From NCBI GenBank assembly GCA_021413535.1, contig JAIOQF010000150.1, forward strand, positions 3,441 to 12,712: 9,272 nt of DNA. The letters run 5' to 3'. The DNA is from Verrucomicrobiota bacterium. Lineage in GTDB: Bacteria; Verrucomicrobiota; Verrucomicrobiia; Verrucomicrobiales; Verrucomicrobiaceae. Shown here piece after piece: positions 1 through 5,388 of this stretch. Every line of letters begins with the position of its first letter. The stretch's first letter is position 1. The position numbers and the translations under genes were made by a program. The notes beneath the pieces are model-generated. The model ran no database searches. It was not told where the DNA came from and saw nothing but the letters and a program-made list of their open reading frames with translations.

Positions 1-673
1 CGTTCTTCGGGTCAAACAGGCGGCCCTGGGCCAGCGGGCTCCAAGCCATGGGGCGGATGCCGAGCTTCTCACACTGGCTGAACGAGCCGTCCAAAATTGG
101 ATCCATGTGCAGTAGATGAAACTCAAGCTGGTTGGTGACCAGCGGTTGCTCCATGCGCGAGTTCAGGAGATCGAACTGGTGCACGTTATAGTTCGACACA
201 CCCGCGCTGCGGATTTTTCCATCACGCAGAAGTTGATTCAGCCCGTTTGCCGTGTCGTCCGCGCTCGTGAGCCAATCGGGTCGGTGCACCAGAAACAAAT
301 CCAAGTGATCCGTGCCGAGGAATCGGAGGGATTTTTCCAGGCTCTTCACCAGTCGCGCCGCAGTGGCATTGTAGTGCGCGACTTCGCGCTGCGGATGATA
401 TTTACAGGGCACATAGATGCCGGCCTTGGTCACGATCTCCAGATTGTCCCGGAGACCGGGTGAAAGCGCCAGCGCCTTGCCGAGTGCTTCCTCGACTTCG
501 TAGATTCCGTAGATCTCCGCAGTGTCGATTGTGGTCATGCCTGCATCCACGCAAGCGTTGAAGCGACGGTTGATATCCTGTGGGCTCATCGCGGGTGCAT
601 CGAGCAGTCGCCAGGTGCCGAAGACCAATTGGGAGAATTCGGGGCCGTTGGGTGCGATGCGATGGCGGTTCAT
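1..673 (-). CDS. Aldo/keto reductase, YdhF-like (C-terminus cut by the window edge)
   Basis: NADPH-dependent aldo/keto reductase of the (beta/alpha)8-barrel superfamily, closest in feel to E. coli YdhF. The physiological substrate is unknown. About 224 residues are visible of a family usually near 300, and the frame is still open at base 1. The N-terminus reads APNGPEFSQLVFGTWRL. The catalytic tetrad is intact: Asp50 and Tyr55 in IDTAEIYG, Lys83 in VTKAG, and His130 in LFLVHRPDW. Later barrel motifs GKIRSAGVSNYN and RPMAWSPLAQGRLF are also present. The ATG at 673 overlaps the gluQ stop codon as ATGA, which fixes the start and suggests translational coupling, so it is probably the last visible gene of the long minus-strand operon. 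Family assignment is strong. A link to queuosine or polyamine metabolism is not shown. Confidence 0.93.
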   Translation of the reverse strand, partial: MNRHRIAPNGPEFSQLVFGTWRLLDAPAMSPQDINRRFNACVDAGMTTIDTAEIYGIYEVEEALGKALALSPGLRDNLEIVTKAGIYVPCKYHPQREVAHYNATAARLVKSLEKSLRFLGTDHLDLFLVHRPDWLTSADDTANGLNQLLRDGKIRSAGVSNYNVHQFDLLNSRMEQPLVTNQLEFHLLHMDPILDGSFSQCEKLGIRPMAWSPLAQGRLFDPKN

Positions 674-1515
674 GAAGGAAGCTTGCCAAGTTCATCGCGG
701 ACCCGCTCCGGTGTCCAGCCCAATTCACGCAGCGTGCGCAATGACCGAGCGTCATCACGCTTGGCCAGACGTTTTCCGGTTTCATCGGTGATGAGGCGAT
801 GATGTTTCCAGATTGGCACTGGCAGGCCGAGCAGTTGCTGGAGCACGCGATGCAGATGAGTCGCGGGGAGCAAATCCTCGCCGCGCGTGACGAGGGTGAT
901 GCCCTGCGCTGCATCATCGACCACGACGGCCAAATGATAACTCGTCGGTGTGTCCTTGCGTGCGAGCACGACATCGCCGAGTGCGGATGGATCGGCGATA
1001 AATTTACCGTGAGAGAGATCCTCCCAATGAAGATTGCATCCGGCAAGCACCATCGCCTTCGTCAGATCAAGCCGCAAAGCATAGTCGCGCCCCTCGGCGA
1101 TGCGCGTTTCCGTTTCATTTCGGCCGAGTTTTTTGCAAGTGCCGGGATACACCGGTCCTTCGGGGCCATGTGGTGCCTGGCCGGCGCGGGCGATCTCATC
1201 CTGTATTTCGCGCCGCGTGCAGAAACATGGATAGAGAACATCGAGCGACTCCAACTTTTTCAGCGCAGTGCGATAGTCCGCGAAATGATCGCTTTGCTTC
1301 CGCACGGGTTCCTCCCATTGCAGTCCCAGCCAGTGCAGGTCTTCATAGATCGCCGCTTCGTATTCGGGTTTGGATCGCGTCGAATCGATATCCTCCATGC
1401 GAAGGAGAAATCGGCCCCCGCTTCGTCTGGCCTCGTCCGCTGCAAACAGCGCCGCAAAGGCATGGCCGAGATGCAGCCAACCTGTAGGTGATGGCGCGAA
1501 GCGGGTAACGAGCAT
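670..1515 (-). CDS. gluQ: Glutamyl-Q tRNA(Asp) synthetase
   Basis: Truncated class I glutamyl-tRNA synthetase paralogue. It activates glutamate without tRNA and transfers it to the queuosine base at position 34 of tRNA(Asp). At 281 residues it has only the catalytic core and lacks the anticodon-binding domain of GltX, as expected for GluQ. The N-terminus TRFAPSPTGWLHLGHA holds the HIGH-type signature (HLGH, 15-18). The KMSKS-type loop is KRLAKRD (248-254). The zinc-site pattern of GluQ is present as Cys97, Cys99, Tyr123 and Cys127. TRGEDLLPATHLH (210-222) matches the conserved region ahead of the KMSKS loop. It lies 27 nt after speD and overlaps the aldo/keto reductase start by 4 nt. No Shine-Dalgarno sequence is visible. 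Its presence implies that the host makes or salvages queuosine. It is often annotated yadB or gluQ. Confidence 0.96.
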   Translation of the reverse strand: MLVTRFAPSPTGWLHLGHAFAALFAADEARRSGGRFLLRMEDIDSTRSKPEYEAAIYEDLHWLGLQWEEPVRKQSDHFADYRTALKKLESLDVLYPCFCTRREIQDEIARAGQAPHGPEGPVYPGTCKKLGRNETETRIAEGRDYALRLDLTKAMVLAGCNLHWEDLSHGKFIADPSALGDVVLARKDTPTSYHLAVVVDDAAQGITLVTRGEDLLPATHLHRVLQQLLGLPVPIWKHHRLITDETGKRLAKRDDARSLRTLRELGWTPERVRDELGKLPS

Positions 1516-1516
1516 T

Positions 1517-1547
1517 TGGAGTTAGAAGTAAGGAGTTAGAGGTTAAG
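1517..1547. repeat. Degenerate purine-rich GTTAGAAG-type low-complexity repeat
   Basis: The plus strand carries three imperfect units: GTTAGAAGT at 1521-1529, GTTAGAGG at 1535-1542, and GTTAAGTGG from 1542. They fill the speD-gluQ gap and run into the speD stop codon. A similar purine-rich tract lies at 7997-8035 in the opposite orientation. The function is unknown. It could be a short intergenic repeat family or simple-sequence slippage. Confidence 0.45.
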
Positions 1548-1893
1548 TGGTCAGCCTGCCTCGTTCCAGGGTTTTGGTTTCTACTCGTTCTGCGCTCAAT
1601 CCATTTTGCATCAAGGTGACAAACAACTCGTGTTTAAAAGTATGGCCGCAGGTGAACACGTCCGCCGCTGCGTAGCCGTGCTCCGGCCAGGTGTGGATGG
1701 TCACATGACTTTCCGCGATGACAATTAAGCCACTGACTCCGTGCGGGCTGAAGTGATGAAAGACATCGGTCACATAAGTGCCGCCCGACTGCTTGACGGC
1801 CTCAAGCATCAAGGCGCGCACACCTGCGACATCGCGCAGCTTGGTGTCGTTGCAGCCGTGGAGTTCGATGAGTGTGTGATGTCCCAGGATCAT
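1543..1893 (-). CDS. speD: S-adenosylmethionine decarboxylase proenzyme (SpeD, class 1B type)
   Basis: Pyruvoyl-dependent enzyme that decarboxylates AdoMet to supply the aminopropyl donor for polyamine synthesis. It is cytoplasmic, 116 residues long, and close to the size of the small Thermotoga-type enzymes. The self-cleavage site is Glu61-Ser62 in VIAESHVTIHTWPE, where Ser62 becomes the pyruvoyl group. Ser54, His67 and Cys82 match the processing and catalytic residues Ser55, His68 and Cys83 of the T. maritima enzyme. I chose the ATG at 1893 because it starts the conserved MILGHHTLIELHG segment and overlaps the upstream flavoprotein stop as ATGA. A longer in-frame start at 1947 would lie inside that gene. 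It sits two genes after the aminopropyltransferase. Some SpeD relatives have become ornithine or arginine decarboxylases, but all classic AdoMet decarboxylase landmarks are retained here. Confidence 0.95.
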   Translation of the reverse strand: MILGHHTLIELHGCNDTKLRDVAGVRALMLEAVKQSGGTYVTDVFHHFSPHGVSGLIVIAESHVTIHTWPEHGYAAADVFTCGHTFKHELFVTLMQNGLSAERVETKTLERGRLTT

Positions 1894-3437
1894 GCTTTGC
1901 CGATGATTTTCAATATAGCGCGCGCAGCATCCGCGCCGCGCGTGCAAGCTTCTTCAAAGATGGAGATGCCGCTCATGTCGCTGTGCGCGAAGGCGATCCG
2001 GCCCAGTGGTTGCGCCATCGCAGCGCGATCGCTGCCGCTGATGAATCCCGGCACGGGCCGGATCATGCCGTGACCCCAGAGCATGACATCGAGGTGCGTC
2101 ACGCGATGCGCCACATCGGGATGCGCCGGTCGAAGATCGTTCAGAACTTCATCGCGCCACTTCGTCCACGGTTTCTTCAACGCCTCCTCGCGAGCTTGCG
2201 GCGGCGGGGAGTGATCGAGCGGCTGATACCAGGTGAGCACGGTGTCGTTCGGACAAGGATGAAGCGATTGATGCGTGGCCACGACGTAGCCGAGCGAGGC
2301 GCTGGTGCGCAGCACATTGTCCCAGGCTGGAGGTGGTTCACCACTCCAGGTCAGGTTGGCCACTGCCCACGGTGAGTAAGCAAGGTTTTGCAGAACGGGC
2401 AGACCGGCGATCACCCGCTGGGCCACGAAACGTGGCAGGGCGCACACGGCGGCTTTGGCGCGAAATCGAATCGTCTCCTGTGTCGTAGGGACGAATACAT
2501 CGGCCAGCACTGCATCGTTCTCCTGGGTCGTCCGATAAACCACGGCTTGTTGGAAATCGACACCGCGCAACCGCTCCATGATGCGCTTTACGAGCCACCC
2601 GTTGCCGTCGGGCCAGGTCAGGACTTCGCTGTCATCGCGTGAGGCAAAGTAATGCAGGCCCGCCCACGCTGAGACGTCGCGGATGCCCGCCCCGTAGTCG
2701 TCGCGGCAACAATAGTTCACATACCAGCGCAGTGGTTCGCTGTTGAACTTCTCACGCGTCAGCCACGTTTCCATGGTGATTGTGTCCAGTGCCAGCCACT
2801 CCGGATCGCGCGAGCTTTGATCAACCGGAACGCAGAACGGGCGACGACCGTCGTTGCCACGGATTTTTTTGTATTCGTTGATCCGTTCCGTGAAGCATGT
2901 CATCTCCGCGCGTTCTGTGTCGGAAACACCGAGCGTGGGGCCGAGTCCGTCCTGCCACACACCGCGCGTGAACAAGCGCTCCTGTTGATCGGCGCAGAGA
3001 TGCCTCTCGTCGTAAATTGGTCGCCCGGCAGCATCGTGGCCGGTGATGAGACCGAGTTCTTCGAAGAGTCGCCGCACCTCTACCGCATCCTCGCCGGGCA
3101 CCGGCACATAGTGCGCGCCCCATGGATAAGCGCTGACGCGGTTGGAGCCGGAGCGCGCATTGCCGCCGGGTGCTGACTCCAGATCGAGCAGCGTGATCTT
3201 TTCAATTTCTGCCTCTTGCAATCGCAGTGCGGCGATCAGTCCAGAAATTCCCCCACCGAGGATGACGACATCCGTTGCAAGCGTGCGCGAGGGTTCGGGC
3301 GGCGATTTTAAATCGCGCAGCCAGTGTCCTGCCGCATGATTGGCTCCGACGATTCCGCCCGTGATGCGCGATGATTCTGTGCACGCTGTCAGGCAGGCGG
3401 CGGTGCCGGTTTGGAGAAAGGTGCGGCGGCGCATCAT
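1890..3437 (-). CDS. Exported FAD-dependent amine-oxidase-like oxidoreductase (Tat signal, probable lipoprotein)
   Basis: Flavoprotein of the amine oxidase / protoporphyrinogen oxidase superfamily. From the ATG at 3437 it has 515 residues. It starts MMRRRTFLQTG, a twin-arginine signal, followed by a lipobox-like LTAC ending at Cys19, so it is probably exported folded with FAD bound and may be lipid-anchored. The dinucleotide-binding motif VVILGGGISG is near residues 57-66, followed by an acidic strand end and SAPGGNARSG. The C-terminal FAD-contact region reads GRIAFAHSDMSGISIFEEA and then GADAARAI, as in amine oxidases. An alternative ATG at 3455 adds six residues and would overlap the aminopropyltransferase by 16 nt. 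I prefer 3437 because it leaves a compact Tat n-region. It lies between the aminopropyltransferase and speD, so a polyamine is the likely substrate, but this is inferred from context only. Confidence 0.87.
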   Translation of the reverse strand: MMRRRTFLQTGTAACLTACTESSRITGGIVGANHAAGHWLRDLKSPPEPSRTLATDVVILGGGISGLIAALRLQEAEIEKITLLDLESAPGGNARSGSNRVSAYPWGAHYVPVPGEDAVEVRRLFEELGLITGHDAAGRPIYDERHLCADQQERLFTRGVWQDGLGPTLGVSDTERAEMTCFTERINEYKKIRGNDGRRPFCVPVDQSSRDPEWLALDTITMETWLTREKFNSEPLRWYVNYCCRDDYGAGIRDVSAWAGLHYFASRDDSEVLTWPDGNGWLVKRIMERLRGVDFQQAVVYRTTQENDAVLADVFVPTTQETIRFRAKAAVCALPRFVAQRVIAGLPVLQNLAYSPWAVANLTWSGEPPPAWDNVLRTSASLGYVVATHQSLHPCPNDTVLTWYQPLDHSPPPQAREEALKKPWTKWRDEVLNDLRPAHPDVAHRVTHLDVMLWGHGMIRPVPGFISGSDRAAMAQPLGRIAFAHSDMSGISIFEEACTRGADAARAILKIIGKA

Positions 3438-3439
3438 GG

Positions 3440-4987
3440 TCAGAGCCGCCCCCATTCTTTTTCAAACAAGCGCACCAAGGTCTGGTTGTTCAGCTTGTTC
3501 GGTTCAACTTCGACGCGCGACATGTCCGGCGGGAAGTCACATTCGTTGGCGAAGCCCGCATCCGTGAAATAGCGCAGACCATCCGGCAGACGCGTCGCGG
3601 ATGGAACGGTCTGGCGCGCGCCCATAATGAAACCCCATTCACCGAAGGACGGCACATAACAATGGTAGGGCACCGTCTGCCAGCCGCAGGCGCGCAATGT
3701 GGCGTCTACGCACCAGAACGAATGCCGGGCCATGAGTGGCGAAGTGGTTTGCACGACCATCAGCGCGTCGGGTTTAAGGGCGCGTTGCAGACGTTGGTAA
3801 AACGTGGTCGTGTAGAGTTTTCCAATGGAGAAGCTGGTGGGATCGGGAAAGTCAATGATGACGGCATCGAAGATATCTTTGTTGGTCTCCAGCCAGGTGA
3901 AGGCGTCGGCGTTGACCACTGTCGCCTTTTTGGAAATCAAAGAATGATGGTTCAAGGTCGTGAGCATCGGCAGCGAGGAAAACAGGCGGGTCATTTCCGG
4001 ATCGAGATCAACCAGGGTGACTCCCGTGACCTCCGGATAGCGCAGCACTTCGCGCAGAGCGAAGCCGTCGCCGCCGCCGAGAATGAGAATACGCGAAGGT
4101 TTGTTCAGCCGGCTCATCACGGGATGCACCAGGCTTTCGTGATAGCGGTATTCGTCGCGCGAACTGAACTGCAAATTGCCGTTGAGATAGAGCCGCAGGT
4201 CATCGCGGTGTCGCGTCAGCACGATGTGTTGGTAAGGCGTGCTTTTGCTCAGGATGATGTTTTCGCCGGAGTAATAGCCGCGCTCGGAGATGGCCATCAG
4301 TTGATCGGCGAAGATGAAGCCCGCCGTGATGAGCGCGAGGATGGCGATGCCTTGCGCCAGCAAGCCGCGCCACCAGGCGATCTCGCGCTTGAGCATGAAC
4401 AGCGCGACGAGACCCACGAGTGCATTGAGAAAGCCGAAGAGAAAACTGGAGCGCATCAGCCCGAGGTGCGGCACCAGCACCAGCGGGAATAGCAGCGAAG
4501 CGAGCAACGCCCCGACGTAATCGAGCGACAGCACGCGGGAAACCAGATCCTTGAACTCGAGCCGGTCTTTCAGCAATCGCAGCAGAAGCGGAATCTCCAT
4601 GCCTACCAGCGTGCCGATGATGAACACCAGTGCATAGAGCAGCACGCGGAACGAACCGGCACTTTCAAACATGAGAAAGAGCAGGGCCGCCGACCAGCCA
4701 CCGATCAGTCCGATGAGCAGTTCGATCTCGACAAACGTGGCCACCAGTCTGCGGGTGACGTAGCGCGAGAGCCAGGAGCCGACGCCCATGGCGAAGAGAT
4801 AGACGCCGATGATGGTGGAGAACTGCGTGATCGAATCGCCGAGCAGATAGCTGGCCAGCGTGCCAGCGATCAGTTCATAGATGAGCCCGCAAGTCGCGAT
4901 GGTGAAGACTGACGCGAGCAGCAGCAGGCGCGTGGAACGCTCCCGCGGGTCCACTGGCACTACTGGCGTGTTTTCGTCGCCTGCCAC
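3440..4987 (-). CDS. Membrane-fused spermidine-synthase-type aminopropyltransferase
   Basis: 515-residue protein with a hydrophobic N-terminal half and a C-terminal spermidine/spermine synthase domain. About seven transmembrane helices are visible, roughly at 20-42, 56-74, 83-108, 114-135, 152-175, 178-198 and 208-227. The catalytic half carries the family landmarks: YQHIVL (252-257), LYLNGNLQFSSRDEYRYHES (267-286), the AdoMet-type loop ILGGGDGF (302-309), VTLVDLDPEM (323-332), NADAF (359-363), and IIDFPDPT with the catalytic-type Asp379 and Asp382. PSFGEWGF (446-453) fits the membrane-fused subgroup as I recall it. The start is GTG at 4987, with no Met before residue 67. It lies 6 nt after DUF350. 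The reaction is transfer of an aminopropyl group from decarboxylated AdoMet to a polyamine such as putrescine. The acceptor is not determined. Soluble SpeE is about 280-300 residues, so the fusion is the notable feature. Confidence 0.92.
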   Translation of the reverse strand: MAGDENTPVVPVDPRERSTRLLLLASVFTIATCGLIYELIAGTLASYLLGDSITQFSTIIGVYLFAMGVGSWLSRYVTRRLVATFVEIELLIGLIGGWSAALLFLMFESAGSFRVLLYALVFIIGTLVGMEIPLLLRLLKDRLEFKDLVSRVLSLDYVGALLASLLFPLVLVPHLGLMRSSFLFGFLNALVGLVALFMLKREIAWWRGLLAQGIAILALITAGFIFADQLMAISERGYYSGENIILSKSTPYQHIVLTRHRDDLRLYLNGNLQFSSRDEYRYHESLVHPVMSRLNKPSRILILGGGDGFALREVLRYPEVTGVTLVDLDPEMTRLFSSLPMLTTLNHHSLISKKATVVNADAFTWLETNKDIFDAVIIDFPDPTSFSIGKLYTTTFYQRLQRALKPDALMVVQTTSPLMARHSFWCVDATLRACGWQTVPYHCYVPSFGEWGFIMGARQTVPSATRLPDGLRYFTDAGFANECDFPPDMSRVEVEPNKLNNQTLVRLFEKEWGRL

Positions 4988-4993
4988 ACAAGT

Positions 4994-5212
4994 TTACCCG
5001 TGCATCGCTGCCGCGATGATGATGCAGATGCCGAGGCCCACGGCGCCTACGACGATGGCGAGCGGCTGGTTTTTCTTTTCGATCAGTTCCTTCCAAAGAT
5101 CGTAGGGCGTGAGCTTGTCCACGATGATGAAAGTGCCGCAAAAAACAATGACGCCAATGATCGAGTAGAGCAGAGAGCTGACGAAGTCGTGCCAGTTAAT
5201 TAGTGTAATCAT
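4994..5212 (-). CDS. DUF350 family small membrane protein
   Basis: 72-residue inner-membrane protein with two hydrophobic helices, about 12-31 (SSLLYSIIGVIVFCGTFII) and 51-70 (LAIVVGAVGLGICIIIAAA). They are joined by an amphipathic loop containing DKLTPYDLWKELIEKKNQP. This helix-loop-helix with a KELIEKKNQPLAIV-like segment is typical of a single DUF350 unit, and longer family members carry two. The molecular function of the family is unknown. I chose the ATG at 5212. The frame runs open upstream to 5392, but that part would overlap another gene and has no membrane-protein character. It lies 17 nt after the 51-residue membrane protein and 6 nt before the aminopropyltransferase. DUF350 proteins (E. 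coli YjfL is one) often sit near polyamine- or ATP-grasp-related genes, which fits this context. Confidence 0.88.
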   Translation of the reverse strand: MITLINWHDFVSSLLYSIIGVIVFCGTFIIVDKLTPYDLWKELIEKKNQPLAIVVGAVGLGICIIIAAAMHG

Positions 5213-5229
5213 GGTGTTATGGGGGTTGG

Positions 5230-5385
5230 TTACTTGTGACTGATGCCGCTGGGGCCGGAGGAGGAAAACCAGCGCGCCGGACCCGCGGAGTGCCAGAGGC
5301 TCCAGCCGCGCGTGTTGGCGAGGAGAAGCCAGACGCTGAAGCCGATGCCGAGCGCGGTGTAGATGGGATGCCTGCCGAAGTTCAT
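5230..5385 (-). CDS. Small single-pass membrane protein (51 aa), hypothetical
   Basis: Short gene filling the space between the DUF4178 and DUF350 genes. The ATG is at 5385, 3 nt after the DUF4178 stop, and a TAA is at 5230. The protein starts MNFGRHPIYTALGIGFSVWL. It has one hydrophobic helix at about residues 8-24 and a Trp/Ser/Gly-rich tail (RGWSLW, RWFSSSGPSGISHK). This is not random coding: the tight fit between two co-directional genes and the clear membrane helix argue that it is translated. I do not recognise a named family. It may be a conserved partner of the DUF4178/DUF350 module. The tail is Trp-rich, with four Trp in 51 residues overall. Confidence is limited by its length. Confidence 0.68.
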   Translation of the reverse strand: MNFGRHPIYTALGIGFSVWLLLANTRGWSLWHSAGPARWFSSSGPSGISHK

Positions 5386-5388
5386 GTG

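Noticed and set aside
799..1491. Plus-strand open frame of 230 codons antisense to gluQ
   Set aside because: The minus strand holds HIGH- and KMSKS-type motifs and the zinc cysteines of GluQ. The antisense translation shows nothing recognisable.
1516..1542. Riboswitch or attenuator between speD and gluQ
   Set aside because: The gap is 27 nt of low-complexity sequence and too short for any known SAM or queuosine-precursor riboswitch. No stable hairpin is visible.
1894..1947. N-terminally extended SpeD starting at 1947
   Set aside because: The extra 18 residues overlap the flavoprotein gene and show no conservation. The family N-terminus begins at the ATG at 1893.
3371..4492. Long plus-strand open frame of 373 codons antisense to the aminopropyltransferase
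   Set aside because: It lies opposite a gene with clear family motifs. Its translation is rich in Arg/His/Gln with no domain, which is the usual shadow in GC-rich DNA.
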